Positions 32,434 through 42,950 are shown, numbered from the stretch's first letter. The stretch: DNA of 44,940 nt from Bacteroidota bacterium (GCA_024643795.1 JAHEMF010000020.1:1-44940), one strand, 5' to 3'. Translations and numbers: made by a program. The notes: generated from the letters alone by a model not told the origin.

Positions 32434-32898
32434 ATGAGCTTACAAGGAATCATTGCAGTATCAGGTTTGCCGGGACTATATAAGGTTCTGGCACAAACCA
32501 AATCCGGTTTTATTGTTGAATCTTTGCTAGATAATAAGCGAAGCCCTGTTTCTTCTAGTGAAAGAATAAGTATGCTGGAAGACATTAGTGTTTTCACTAT
32601 TAGTGAAGATCTACCACTTAAAGATGTTTTTAAAAAGATAAAGGAAAATGATAATGCCGACTTTATACCCTCCCCTAAATCAGCGAATAAAGTACTTTTA
32701 GAGTTTTTTAAATCTGTCTTACCTGATTTCGATGAAGAAAGGGTATATCCATCTGATATAAAAAAGATTATTTCATGGTATCATTTAGTCAAAGACAATC
32801 TGGACGAAGATGATACTGAACAAGAGGTAAATGAAAATGTCAATGATATTGACGATAATCAGGTGAACGACTCTACCGACTCTGCTCAAAATAATTAA
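32434..32898 (+). CDS. DUF5606-family protein
   Basis: A 154-residue cytoplasmic protein of unknown function found in Bacteroidota. MSLQGIIAVSGLPGLYKVLAQ and SGFIVESLLDNKRSPV are family signatures: a small SH3-like start followed by a helical part (SANKVLLEFFKSVLPDFDEERVY is partly quoted by SANKVLLEFFKSVLP). The last 40 residues are very acidic and Asn-rich, probably disordered. It precedes the M3 peptidase by 19 bases and is probably co-transcribed with it. Confidence 0.85.
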   Translation: MSLQGIIAVSGLPGLYKVLAQTKSGFIVESLLDNKRSPVSSSERISMLEDISVFTISEDLPLKDVFKKIKENDNADFIPSPKSANKVLLEFFKSVLPDFDEERVYPSDIKKIISWYHLVKDNLDEDDTEQEVNENVNDIDDNQVNDSTDSAQNN

Positions 32899-32917
32899 AA
32901 TTTAATTTTTTTGCTTT

Positions 32918-34651
32918 ATGAATATAGAGGCTACTGTTATGAATTATGAGATTCAACGTAACTACCTTCCTAAACAACTCAGTATAACCAAATGGGAAGA
33001 TCTCCAACCTTATTACGAAGAACTTTTAAAGCGGGAGATCAATTCAGCTGATGAATTAAGGCAATGGCTTTCAGATCGCAGCGAACTTGAGTCTGTACTT
33101 CAGGAGGATGTTGCCTGGAGGTATATAAAAATGAGCTGTGATACAACCAATAAAAGTTATAGTGAGTCCTTTAACTATTATGTAAGTACAATCGAACCAA
33201 ACATCTCCCCATACTCCGATAAGTTAAATAAGAAACTGCTTAGCTCTGATCATTTAAAAGAAATAGATGATCGCGGGATGCATATAATGCTCAGAAGCAT
33301 TAAAAAACAAGTGGAAATATTCAGAGAGGAAAATATTCAGCTATTTGCTGAGTTGCAGCAAAAGGAACAGAATTTTGCCACCATTGCCGGTGCAATGACT
33401 GTAGAAGTTGATGGACAGGAGATAACCTTACAACAAGCTTCCAATTATTTAAGAGAGACGGACAGGGCCAAACGGCAAGATGTTTTCCAAATGATATTAA
33501 GTAGGAGGTTAAAAGACAAGGTTGAACTAGATGATTTGTTTGATGAATTGCTCAAACTAAGGCATCAGATTGCTTTAAATGCCGGATTTGAAAATTTCAG
33601 GGATTATATGTTTGCAGCATTAGGGCGGTTTGATTACACAAAAGAAGATTGTTTTGAGTTCCATGATTCTGTTTCAAAGGAGTTGATCCCTCTAGTCAGA
33701 GAAATTCATTTGAAAAGAAAAGCCCAACTTGGGTATAATGAATTGAAACCTTGGGATCTGGATGTAGATCCAAGTGGCAAGCCAGCGTTGGTTCCTTTTC
33801 ATGGACAAGCTGAACTTATGGAAAAAACCATAAAATGTTTCAGCAGCTTAAATAAATTTCTTGGAAGTTGCATGGGAACTCTCAAGGATATGAAAAGAGT
33901 TGATCTTGACTCAAGAAAAGGCAAAGCTCCGGGTGGATTCAACTATCCGCTATATGAAAGTGGTGTCCCGTTTATTTTTATGAATTCTTCAAATTCATTA
34001 CGTGACCTAGTAACTATTGTTCACGAAGGGGGACATGCCGTTCACTCTATACTTACAAGAAACCTAGAGTACGTAGAATATAAAAGTACCCCATCAGAAG
34101 TAGCCGAACTTGCATCTATGGGTATGGAACTTATATCTATGGAAAAATGGGATTGCTTTTTTGATGATCCGGAAGAACTAAGAAGAGCTAAAACACAACA
34201 CCTGGAAAGCATTCTCACTTCCCTACCCTGGATTGCTGCTATTGATAAATTTCAACATTGGATATACACCAATCCTGGTCATACAAAATCAGATCGTAAG
34301 GATGCATGGGAACAAATCATTTCCCAATTCACAACAAGCGAGGTTTCTTATGAAGGATATGAAGATGCGATCAGTTATTCCTGGCAAAAGCAATTACACC
34401 TTTATCAGGTACCATTTTATTACATCGAATATGGAATGGCTCAGTTAGGTGCAATTGCATTATGGAAAAACTACATTGATAATCCTTCAAATACTCTTGA
34501 ACAATATATTGATGCATTAAAGCTTGGGTATACTGAGGATATTGGTACTATATATAAAACAGCCGGAATCAAGTTTGATTTTAGCAGGTCTTACATCAGT
34601 GATCTTGCCGGATTCGTTAAACAAGAGGTTGAAAAACAGGCCAAAGCGTAA
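32918..34651 (+). CDS. M3-family oligoendopeptidase
   Basis: Zinc metallopeptidase related to PepF, which cleaves short peptides in the cytoplasm. The HExxH zinc motif is H369-EGGH in TIVHEGGHAVHSI, and the third ligand Glu lies in the following helix (STPSEVAELASMGMEL). No signal peptide is present. Length 577 is normal for the family. ATG at 32939 is an alternative start seven codons in; neither has a strong ribosome binding site. Confidence 0.92.
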   Translation: MNIEATVMNYEIQRNYLPKQLSITKWEDLQPYYEELLKREINSADELRQWLSDRSELESVLQEDVAWRYIKMSCDTTNKSYSESFNYYVSTIEPNISPYSDKLNKKLLSSDHLKEIDDRGMHIMLRSIKKQVEIFREENIQLFAELQQKEQNFATIAGAMTVEVDGQEITLQQASNYLRETDRAKRQDVFQMILSRRLKDKVELDDLFDELLKLRHQIALNAGFENFRDYMFAALGRFDYTKEDCFEFHDSVSKELIPLVREIHLKRKAQLGYNELKPWDLDVDPSGKPALVPFHGQAELMEKTIKCFSSLNKFLGSCMGTLKDMKRVDLDSRKGKAPGGFNYPLYESGVPFIFMNSSNSLRDLVTIVHEGGHAVHSILTRNLEYVEYKSTPSEVAELASMGMELISMEKWDCFFDDPEELRRAKTQHLESILTSLPWIAAIDKFQHWIYTNPGHTKSDRKDAWEQIISQFTTSEVSYEGYEDAISYSWQKQLHLYQVPFYYIEYGMAQLGAIALWKNYIDNPSNTLEQYIDALKLGYTEDIGTIYKTAGIKFDFSRSYISDLAGFVKQEVEKQAKA

Positions 34652-34694
34652 CATTTCACGCTATTTTCCGATAAAATACCTGTTAAGGTCCGTT

Positions 34695-34730
34695 TTGTGC
34701 AAATGAATTGGGTAAATTTCAATTGCACAA
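34695..34730. promoter_or_regulatory. Inverted repeat TTGTGCAA...TTGCACAA upstream of the histidine kinase
   Basis: Perfect eight-base outer arms, one A-A mismatch, then TGAA/TTCA inner arms around a ten-base loop. There is no T-run, so an operator or a leader hairpin is more likely than a terminator. Confidence 0.5.
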
Positions 34731-34733
34731 ACG

Positions 34734-34758
34734 TAATATATTGATATACAATATATTA
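34734..34758. promoter_or_regulatory. Inverted repeat TAATATATTG-N5-CAATATATTA
   Basis: Perfect ten-base arms with a five-base spacer, 23 bases before the kinase start codon and directly after the preceding palindrome. It is AT-rich and symmetric as expected of a dimeric regulator site. Confidence 0.5.
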
Positions 34759-34781
34759 ACAAGAAGGCCTGTCATCTCATA

Positions 34782-37700
34782 ATGACCAGGATCAATAGAA
34801 TAATAACTTTTCTGAGTGGCAATGAAGTGAACTATCAAAGAGTAGTTCTATTTCTATTTGCCTTAGCATATTCTATGTCCAATTTTTTTTATGACCCTCA
34901 AGGAACTCAACTGAAGGAATTTTTACTCAACAAACAACTGGTAGCACTTTTACCAGCTGCATTACTTTTAGCTTCATATTTATACAAGCCGATTGTAAAA
35001 TACTTAAGCGATCTAATAGGACTTTTATTTACATTTTTTACAATCCATTTAATGGGTTATTTTACAGTAAACAACTTTAATACACATTTTGAACTTGCAA
35101 TTATTCCACTTGTATTTTTTACAAATCTTCATCTCAATAAAATTTCATATATCAGCATTTACAACCTTATTGTTTTTTCAATAATTGAATATCTGTTCAT
35201 CACCACTCCTATTCTTTCCGAAAATTCAGAGTCATTATTATTCATGTTCTTCTTGTTATCAGTGATGTTGATAGGTATAGTCTTTCAGTTAAGACGGATA
35301 AGAACATATAGTGATGTGAATGATAAGAATGAAATTTTGAATTCTATTACAAAAATATACCCGGATCCTTGGATACTATTCAAAGGTAATGGATTAGCTG
35401 TAGAAGATTTTAATGATATAGCAAATTCAATTTTCAAGCCATCGGCCATAAAGGATCTGAGAAATTCATCACTTGCAGATATTGTTATTTTATCCAATAT
35501 CAAAAATCCATCAGATGTTCTAACTGATATAAAGTCTTCAGATAACAGCCAATTTCATCTTAATTTCAATGAATCAGACTCAAACTACACTGATCTGTCA
35601 TTGAAAGTTAAGAAGTTGCCGGTTTTGGGTAATTATATCCTTGGAACATTTAATCTCAAAGGTGATTCAGGCCATAATTACCACAGTGACGACATTGGTA
35701 TTGCATTACAATACAGAAGCTACATAGAATCGATTTCCGAAGGACTTATAGTCACATCCACTCAAGGTGATATCAGAATGTTCAACAAGTCAGCCTCGAA
35801 ATTACTGAGCACTAAGAATAAACTTGCTGCCGATAAAAACATAAGTGAATTTATCAGTGATAGCATCTTCAACAAGCTTACAGCCTCAATTGAAGAAAAA
35901 CAATCGGTTTCCGAAACTGTAGAATTTTATATATCTCTTAGTAATGAGCCATTACCCGGAACCAATATTCAACTCCGTAAAACTGCCAGTATAATTTCAC
36001 CAGGAAATGAATATGTATGGACATTTAATCACCCTGCAATGTTTAACAATGATCCAACAATGGAACCTTTGGTAAGCAAAGCCTTGATCAATAATTGGGA
36101 TTCAGGTATTACTGTTTTAGGTATAGATCAAGTAATATTGAACTGCAATAAATCATTTATAAATATATGTGGTTACAGCGAAAAGGAGCTTCACAATCTG
36201 AGGTTTACAGATCTTATACATCCAAATGATATAGCACTGTTCAATTCTACAGGAAATGGCCTTAAACGAAGCGAACTGAGGTTTATCAATAAGTCTGGCG
36301 CAATCAAGTGGGCACTTGTGAATACAATTGAGTCCGAAAATAATTTAATAATAGTTTCAAAAGACATAACCAGATCCAAAGAATTAGAATTACAACTCTA
36401 TGAATTAAAGTCAAATATTGATGCATTAATTGAAAACAACAATTCACCAATTGTTACTTTAAACTTTAATCAAGAGATTCTGATCCAGAATAACTCCTTC
36501 AAATTGCTAGTTAAAGAACTTTTTGGAAATCCAAGTATTCCAGGAAATAGCCTTTGGAATTATATTCCTAGAAACGAAAAATCAATCTGGGTAGATTCAA
36601 TAGAAAAGGTATTTAAGGGTAATCATATAACAATTAAGGAAAGTCTAGTTTTAAACAAAATTAAATCAGTAGTTGAAATTTCATTTTACCCTGTACATGA
36701 TAACACAGGAATTGTATCAGGAGTCAATATCATTATTACAGATATCACACAAAAGGAGATCAATGAATCCCGGCTGATCGATGAAAAAACAAAAGCAGAA
36801 ACCGCTATGAACGCCAAATCAGGGTTTTTGGCTACCATGAGTCATGAGATAAGAACACCACTGAATGGACTTATTGGCATGGCTGAGCTTCTGGGTAACA
36901 CCAGCTTATCTATTAAACAACAAGAGTACCTTAAGTCCATCCAGCTAAGTGGAGAAGCATTGCTTAATGTAATAAACGACATTCTTGATTACTCCCGGAT
37001 AGAATCGGAAAAGATGGAACTTGATATTGCTCCTTTTGAATTGGAAAACTGTATCAAAGATACTTTTGAGATTCTTTATTATAAAGCACTTGAAAGAAGC
37101 AATGAGATGTTATATTTCATTGAACCAGCAGTGCCAAAAATCATAATGGGTGATAAAGCTCGTTTAAGACAAATACTTTTAAATCTGATAGGGAATGCCA
37201 TCAAATTCACAAAAAACGGTGATATAAGAATTCATGTTAAACATGGAATATCTAAATTTGGGAAAACAGAACTTGAATTTTCAGTTAAGGATACAGGCGT
37301 CGGGATACCAAAACAAAATCTTGAAAAGATATTTAATGCATTTTCACAAGCCGATGCGTCTGTAGCTTCAAAATACGGTGGCACCGGATTAGGGTTGGCA
37401 ATCTGCACAAAACTTGTGGGGTTGATGAATGGAAGAATTTGGGTAGAAAGTGAACCGGGAACAGGTACTACATTTTTCTTCACAATCACTGTTGATACAC
37501 AAGATCCCAAAGCAGTTGAATTTAAGCGTTCAGAGCGATTCAACCTTAAAGGGCAACATTTTTTTATATTAACCAATAACCCATTACTCGAATCAAAATC
37601 TAAAACCTACAGTAAAGATTGGGATGCTGAAATATCTATTTTCAATGATATTCAACTTTTGATAATTGAAGCTACTAAAATGGTACCGAACGGGATAATA

Positions 37701-38708
37701 ATTGATCTTGCCGGTTACTCCACTACATACAAAGAAATTTTTAATAATAAGACAATAGAGGCGTTACATAATGTGAATAAAATAATAATAATTGGCTTGC
37801 TTCATGATGAAGATCTGGTACATTTTCAAGAAACAGAACTACTGGATGCGACTATAGAAGGACTACCGTCATCATCAAAACTAGGAAACATCATTTCTAA
37901 CATTTCAGGCAAACCAACTACTATTACAACACATGCAAAACAAGTATCTCATGGTGATTTAAGCAAAGCCTATCCTGCCAATATTCTCATAGTTGAAGAC
38001 AATGAAGTAAATCAATCGCTATTAAAGGTTCAATTTGAGCAACTGGGTTACAAACCCACGATTGCAAAAGATGGAGAAGAAGCTATTAAATACTGTGATA
38101 GCACAAATTTTGATCTCATTTTCATGGACATACAATTGCCGGGAATAACCGGAATTGAAGCCACAAAGCTGATATTTCAAAAATCAAATGAAAGTAAGCC
38201 TTCTATTCTGGCCATGACCGCATATACCCAGAAGGAAGATCAGGATGCATGTTTAAGAGCTGGAATGATGGGTGTTCTTACCAAACCTATTAAAATAGAT
38301 GACATAAGTACAGCTATCAAAAAGTGGTTCCCCATGCAGGGAAGAAGTGAGGAATCTTTACTTGATAATTCAGCTATTGAACGTATTAAAAAAATGGCAG
38401 ATAGTGATCAAACCTTTATTGTAAAATTACTAGATCTTTATTTTGATCAATCAGAAAGCAACATAAACGAGATAATGAATTTAATCTCAACTGAAGAATT
38501 TGAAAAGGCATCTGCAAGCGCACATAAACTCAAGGGGTCAAGTTTGAATATTGGAGCAAAAGCAATTGCGGAATTATGCCTAGAGATTGAAAAATTAGTA
38601 AAAACCAAAAATATTAGTTTACTAAATGATATTTCAGAAAGTTTACCTCCTGTATTTGTCTCATCAAAGAAGCAATTACAAGTCGCTTATAATTTAACTA
38701 CCTTATAA
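34782..38708 (+). CDS. Hybrid sensor histidine kinase (multi-PAS, REC, Hpt)
   Basis: Large membrane sensor of 1308 residues. About six helices lie in residues 20-170, followed by roughly four PAS-like domains (near 190, 310, 435, 545). HisKA is at 675-745 with phospho-acceptor His688 (ATMSHEIRTPLNGL). HATPase follows to about 905 (NLIGNAIKFT, DTGVGIP, GGTGLGLAI). A degenerate receiver at about 920-1050 lacks the acidic pair. A full receiver spans 1066-1185 (ILIVEDNEVN, phospho-acceptor Asp1116 in FMDIQLPG, Lys in LTKPI). A C-terminal Hpt has His1248 (SAHKLKGSS). This is a complete internal phosphorelay without an adjacent response regulator. It ends 11 bases into the opposing murB gene. Confidence 0.93.
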   Translation: MTRINRIITFLSGNEVNYQRVVLFLFALAYSMSNFFYDPQGTQLKEFLLNKQLVALLPAALLLASYLYKPIVKYLSDLIGLLFTFFTIHLMGYFTVNNFNTHFELAIIPLVFFTNLHLNKISYISIYNLIVFSIIEYLFITTPILSENSESLLFMFFLLSVMLIGIVFQLRRIRTYSDVNDKNEILNSITKIYPDPWILFKGNGLAVEDFNDIANSIFKPSAIKDLRNSSLADIVILSNIKNPSDVLTDIKSSDNSQFHLNFNESDSNYTDLSLKVKKLPVLGNYILGTFNLKGDSGHNYHSDDIGIALQYRSYIESISEGLIVTSTQGDIRMFNKSASKLLSTKNKLAADKNISEFISDSIFNKLTASIEEKQSVSETVEFYISLSNEPLPGTNIQLRKTASIISPGNEYVWTFNHPAMFNNDPTMEPLVSKALINNWDSGITVLGIDQVILNCNKSFINICGYSEKELHNLRFTDLIHPNDIALFNSTGNGLKRSELRFINKSGAIKWALVNTIESENNLIIVSKDITRSKELELQLYELKSNIDALIENNNSPIVTLNFNQEILIQNNSFKLLVKELFGNPSIPGNSLWNYIPRNEKSIWVDSIEKVFKGNHITIKESLVLNKIKSVVEISFYPVHDNTGIVSGVNIIITDITQKEINESRLIDEKTKAETAMNAKSGFLATMSHEIRTPLNGLIGMAELLGNTSLSIKQQEYLKSIQLSGEALLNVINDILDYSRIESEKMELDIAPFELENCIKDTFEILYYKALERSNEMLYFIEPAVPKIIMGDKARLRQILLNLIGNAIKFTKNGDIRIHVKHGISKFGKTELEFSVKDTGVGIPKQNLEKIFNAFSQADASVASKYGGTGLGLAICTKLVGLMNGRIWVESEPGTGTTFFFTITVDTQDPKAVEFKRSERFNLKGQHFFILTNNPLLESKSKTYSKDWDAEISIFNDIQLLIIEATKMVPNGIIIDLAGYSTTYKEIFNNKTIEALHNVNKIIIIGLLHDEDLVHFQETELLDATIEGLPSSSKLGNIISNISGKPTTITTHAKQVSHGDLSKAYPANILIVEDNEVNQSLLKVQFEQLGYKPTIAKDGEEAIKYCDSTNFDLIFMDIQLPGITGIEATKLIFQKSNESKPSILAMTAYTQKEDQDACLRAGMMGVLTKPIKIDDISTAIKKWFPMQGRSEESLLDNSAIERIKKMADSDQTFIVKLLDLYFDQSESNINEIMNLISTEEFEKASASAHKLKGSSLNIGAKAIAELCLEIEKLVKTKNISLLNDISESLPPVFVSSKKQLQVAYNLTTL

Positions 38709-39738
38709 TATTTACTTCCGGTGATATAACAACCCCGAATTCATCCAGAACAGATTTACTTATCGCCGCAGCCAGATTGATCACATCAATTCCTTTGGCC
38801 CCACCATAATTCACTAATACCAGTGCCTGATCTTTATGCGAACCGACTGCACCCACCCTCTTTCCTTTCCATCCACAATATTCAATCATCCAGCCTGCTG
38901 CGATTTTTGTGGTGTCAGGTGTAAACGGATATCCCACCAAACCAGGATATCGACCTTTTAGTTCAGAATATCTGTCATTTGGCACTTCAGGGTTCTTAAA
39001 AAAGCTTCCGGCGTTTCCTAGAACAGACGGATCAGGTAATTTACTTTTCCTAATCCTGATCACTGCATCACTTACATCTTTAACTGAAACATTATTAGCT
39101 TTAACTCCCATGAAATTCAATTCTTTCTCAATGACCCCATAAGAAGTATTAATCGTAGGATCTTTATCAAGCCTCAATACAACTTTTGTTATAATAAGTT
39201 TACCTTTCAATTGCTGTTTAAATATTGAGTCCCTGTAACCAAAGTGGCATTGTTCTGCACTAAAAATAACCTTCTCTCCATTTTCGATCCTTATAGCTTC
39301 TAACTGCCAGAATGTATCTTTGAGTTCTACCCCATATGCTCCAATATTTTGTATGGGACCTGCTCCTACACTCCCGGGAATTAAAGATAGATTTTCTATA
39401 CCACCAAACTTATGCTTCACAGCCCACATCACAAGATCATTCCATACTACTCCAGAACCTGCGGATACCCAAACATGTTTACTATCTTCTTGTATTAATG
39501 ATATTCCGGGAATTTCATTTCTCAACACTAGCCCTTCGTAATCGCGTTCAAAAAGCACATTACTACCACCTCCAAGAATAAGTTTTGCTAAGGATGTATC
39601 TGTGGCAAATTTCAACTGGTGAATCAGATCTGATTCCGAACCAAACCGGGAAAAATATCGGGCATTCACATCAATTCCAAAAGTATTGTATGCCTTCAGT
39701 GAAATATTCTCTCTGATATCGGTGAATTTTTCAGTCAT
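38698..39738 (-). CDS. murB: UDP-N-acetylenolpyruvoylglucosamine reductase
   Basis: NADPH-dependent flavoenzyme of peptidoglycan precursor synthesis. ILGGGSNVLF and LIPGSVGAGPIQNIGAYGVE are FAD-binding motifs. GNAGSFFKNPEVP holds the catalytic serine. The C-terminal SHKDQALVLVNYGGA fits the E. coli-like type I enzyme. Length 346. It follows rarA with a 17-base gap and is the last gene of the minus-strand set. Confidence 0.96.
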   Translation of the reverse strand: MTEKFTDIRENISLKAYNTFGIDVNARYFSRFGSESDLIHQLKFATDTSLAKLILGGGSNVLFERDYEGLVLRNEIPGISLIQEDSKHVWVSAGSGVVWNDLVMWAVKHKFGGIENLSLIPGSVGAGPIQNIGAYGVELKDTFWQLEAIRIENGEKVIFSAEQCHFGYRDSIFKQQLKGKLIITKVVLRLDKDPTINTSYGVIEKELNFMGVKANNVSVKDVSDAVIRIRKSKLPDPSVLGNAGSFFKNPEVPNDRYSELKGRYPGLVGYPFTPDTTKIAAGWMIEYCGWKGKRVGAVGSHKDQALVLVNYGGAKGIDVINLAAAISKSVLDEFGVVISPEVNIIR

Positions 39739-39755
39739 GAAAGTAATATAAATTA

Positions 39756-41039
39756 CTAAAATTCATATTTAGACTTCCACATTTTGCGTAAAGAATCCTT
39801 TATCCGAAATTCTCTTTCATTTTTCAATGGCTTATAATAATTAGGATTCTTTAGCTCAGCTGGGATATACTGTTGTTCAATGAATGATGCACTAAAGTCA
39901 TGTGGATAAAGATATGAAGATCCATAATTCAGGTCCTTCATCAATGTAGTGGGTGCATTTCTAAGGTGCAATGGTACAGACAGATCACCCGTAATCCTAA
40001 CATGCTGCTTTGCATTTTTTATTGCTACATAGGTGCTGTTACTTTTTGGTGAAGTTGCAAGGTATATTACAGTTTGAGCTAAAATAAGATCACATTCAGG
40101 ATAGCCAATAACCCCTACAGCCTGAAAGCAATTATTAGCTATCACAAATGCAGTTGGGTTGGCCATACCTATATCTTCAGAAGAAAGAATGAGTAATCGC
40201 CTTGCAATAAAATTTGGATCTTCACCTCCTTCGATCATTCTGGCAAGCCAATACAAGGCAGCATTTGGATCACTTCCACGTATTGATTTAATAAAAGCTG
40301 ATATTATATCATAATGCTGCTCTCCAGATTTATCATAAGCAGCATAGTTGTGTCCTGAGTATTTCTTTACGATATCGTTATTGATCACTACTTGCTCTGA
40401 CCCTGCCATATTAATGATCAACTCAAATATATTCAACAGCTTTCGTGCATCACCTCCAGACAACATTATTAAAAGATCCGTTTCCTGGAGGAGTATTGAT
40501 TTAGATCGCAAAAAATCATCATCTACGATTGCATGTTCAAGAATTTTTATCAAATCAACTTTTCCAAGAGGTTCAAGAATGTAGATCTGACAGCGCGATA
40601 GCAACGGACGTATCACTTCAAATGACGGGTTCTCAGTTGTAGCACCTATCAATTTAATTGTTCCATCCTCAACTGCAGCAAGCAATGAATCTTGCTGCGA
40701 CTTTGAAAATCGATGGATCTCATCAATGAATAATAATACCTGACCTTGATCTTTTGCTGTTTGAATAACATTTCTAACATCTTTAACTCCTGAACTCACC
40801 GCACTTAATGTATAAAAAGGAAGGTCAAAGTGTTTAGCCAAAATATTTGCAATAGTGGTTTTACCAGATCCAGGTGGACCCCAGAATATGATTGAAGGTA
40901 AGGTGCCACTTTCGATCATCAACCGTAATTTACCACCCCTTCCTAAAATATGTTCCTGCCCTGCAATATCATCCAAAGTAATTGGTCTGACTCTCTCAGC
41001 TAAAGGGATTGAAGGTGCCTTCATATACAGTTCACTCAT
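39756..41039 (-). CDS. rarA: Replication-associated recombination protein A (AAA+ ATPase)
   Basis: RarA/MgsA acts at stalled replication forks. Walker A is GPPGSGKTT (residues 54-62), Walker B is VLLFIDEIHRFSKSQQD, sensor 1 is IGATTENPSFEV, and the arginine finger is in LSRCQIY. The C-terminal tetramerisation part includes ALYWLARMIEGGEDPNFIAR and SSEDIGMANP. Length 427 is standard. It sits 12 bases downstream of the OmpA-family gene and 17 bases upstream of murB. Confidence 0.95.
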   Translation of the reverse strand: MSELYMKAPSIPLAERVRPITLDDIAGQEHILGRGGKLRLMIESGTLPSIIFWGPPGSGKTTIANILAKHFDLPFYTLSAVSSGVKDVRNVIQTAKDQGQVLLFIDEIHRFSKSQQDSLLAAVEDGTIKLIGATTENPSFEVIRPLLSRCQIYILEPLGKVDLIKILEHAIVDDDFLRSKSILLQETDLLIMLSGGDARKLLNIFELIINMAGSEQVVINNDIVKKYSGHNYAAYDKSGEQHYDIISAFIKSIRGSDPNAALYWLARMIEGGEDPNFIARRLLILSSEDIGMANPTAFVIANNCFQAVGVIGYPECDLILAQTVIYLATSPKSNSTYVAIKNAKQHVRITGDLSVPLHLRNAPTTLMKDLNYGSSYLYPHDFSASFIEQQYIPAELKNPNYYKPLKNEREFRIKDSLRKMWKSKYEF

Positions 41040-41051
41040 TCAGATACTAAC

Positions 41052-42950
41052 TTAATCGATTATATCAACAACAGTAACTTCAACTCTATTATTGACCATA
41101 TGGTCTTCCTCCAGACACAGAATACCATTCCGGCATTGGTTTTTCAACCTATATTCTCCATATCCTTTAGATATTATCCGAAACGGCTGAATACCTTTAT
41201 TAATTAGATATAAGGACATATTATCAGAACGCTTTCTTGAAATCTCAAGATTGGAAGAAGAGCTACCGCGTGAATCAGTATGAGATGCTATTTCAATCTG
41301 CAGTTCTGGGTTATATATCATGATTTCATATAAAGAATCCAATCCATAGGTGATACTCTCGGTGAGATCAGTTGTTTTTTTATCAAAATAAATATTACCA
41401 CAAACCATAGATTTACCATTTGATATCTTAGTCAAAGAAATAGTATCAGTAGTTGTTCTTGATCTTTTAATGCTATGAGTATCAAAGTTACTTATGTCCG
41501 AGAAGTATCCATTAGCTTTAATCACAAGCTGAATCATAGAATTATCTGGTAAATTGATCTTAGCTTCCCCATTATTATCAGATTTAAAATTCTTTGAACC
41601 TGAATCAGACTTGATCACAGCTTGATAATTTTTAATTTGCTTTCCAGTTTTTGAGTCTTTAACACATATTTTGTGAAGAATTATAGGTGGGTGTTTAATG
41701 AAACTATAAATCTTGTCAGATGATATTGACCGGCTAGAAGTAAAAAAACCTTCTACTCCTTCCTCGTCAATAATGTAACCAAAGTCATCTTTAGGTGAAT
41801 TCACAGGGTATTGTAAATTAGTTGGTGTAACCCAATATTCACCGTTCCAGGTTGTTTCATATATATCCAGCCCACCAAGGCCAATATGCCCATCTGAGGC
41901 AAAGTATAAGGTTGAATCATTGGCAAAAAAAGGAAACATTTCATTTCCTTCAGAATTGACTCTAATACCTAAGTTAACCGGATCAGACCAATTCCCATTT
42001 TGAAAAGATGAGCTGTACAGATCTGTACCTCCATAACCCCATGGCATGTCAGAAACAAAGAAAAGCGTATTACCATCCGGAGTCAAAGCAGGGTGACCTA
42101 CACTATACTCATCATTATTGAAAGGAATTCCACTTTCAAGATTCCAGTTTCCGTTATCCAATTTTCCGGTATACATTTTAAGCACCGATTCATCTTCTTC
42201 ATTCTTGGAAACATTTTTACCGGCATAATCAGTTCGTGTGAAATAGATCCTAGTATATGAAGTATCAAATACTGCCGGGCCTTCATCATAAAGTCCGTTT
42301 ATATTTCCTTTGAGCAACTCAGGCTCTAACCAATCATCAGTTCCACCTATCTGACTAGTAAAAAATAAATCCAGATACTCTCTTCCGGTCCAGAGGCTCT
42401 TCTCTTTATTCTTTCCGGGTGCAGGGCGATCTGACAAAAAAACAATTCCTTCTTTATAAAAAGTAGCACTGAAGTTGGATTCATTTTCCCTATTAAAACC
42501 AGGCAGTGATATAGAGTAAGCATTTGAATCTTCGAAAAATATATGAATACTATCACATGCAATTAGTAGTCTTTTAGCTCTGGCATCGCTTCCATTCAAT
42601 TGGATATACTTTCTAAACCAATCTCCAGCATCCTCATACTTTCCATTCTCCATCAACACCTCAGCCATTGCAAGTTTGTCTTGTTCAGTTGCTGAAGGCA
42701 TAGTGAGCAATCGTTTATACCAAAACTCAGACTTTAGTGAATTGCCTGTTTTCCTGTATGAATCAGCCAGGTTTCGCGCAGCATTTGGCTCCAGCTCCTT
42801 TCTTAAGACCTTCTCATATTTAGGTATTGCCCTGGAATAGGCAAACTGATCATAGTAATTGTTAGCAATCCTGTAATTAAGTGATCTGCATGAGAAAAGC
42901 ATGCTGCAAATGCCAAGAACCAGTAAATAGCTAAAGCCTGAATTCTTCAT
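41052..42950 (-). CDS. OmpA-family lipoprotein with TPR and PD40 beta-propeller
   Basis: A 632-residue outer-membrane lipoprotein with a lipobox at residues 18-21 (LFSC). TPR-like helices cover about 25-130 (YSRAIPKYEKVLRKEL). PD40/WD40-like propeller repeats follow at about 150-400, with PALTPDGNTLFFVSDMPWGY and FFANDSTLYFASDGHIGLGG as the clearest. A carboxypeptidase-like beta sandwich is at about 420-500. The OmpA peptidoglycan-binding domain is at 515-632 (EIASHTDSRGSSSSNLEISR and NNRVEV). This layout resembles PorE-type T9SS anchors and fits its PorP/SprF neighbour. Confidence 0.88.
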   Translation of the reverse strand: MKNSGFSYLLVLGICSMLFSCRSLNYRIANNYYDQFAYSRAIPKYEKVLRKELEPNAARNLADSYRKTGNSLKSEFWYKRLLTMPSATEQDKLAMAEVLMENGKYEDAGDWFRKYIQLNGSDARAKRLLIACDSIHIFFEDSNAYSISLPGFNRENESNFSATFYKEGIVFLSDRPAPGKNKEKSLWTGREYLDLFFTSQIGGTDDWLEPELLKGNINGLYDEGPAVFDTSYTRIYFTRTDYAGKNVSKNEEDESVLKMYTGKLDNGNWNLESGIPFNNDEYSVGHPALTPDGNTLFFVSDMPWGYGGTDLYSSSFQNGNWSDPVNLGIRVNSEGNEMFPFFANDSTLYFASDGHIGLGGLDIYETTWNGEYWVTPTNLQYPVNSPKDDFGYIIDEEGVEGFFTSSRSISSDKIYSFIKHPPIILHKICVKDSKTGKQIKNYQAVIKSDSGSKNFKSDNNGEAKINLPDNSMIQLVIKANGYFSDISNFDTHSIKRSRTTTDTISLTKISNGKSMVCGNIYFDKKTTDLTESITYGLDSLYEIMIYNPELQIEIASHTDSRGSSSSNLEISRKRSDNMSLYLINKGIQPFRIISKGYGEYRLKNQCRNGILCLEEDHMVNNRVEVTVVDIID

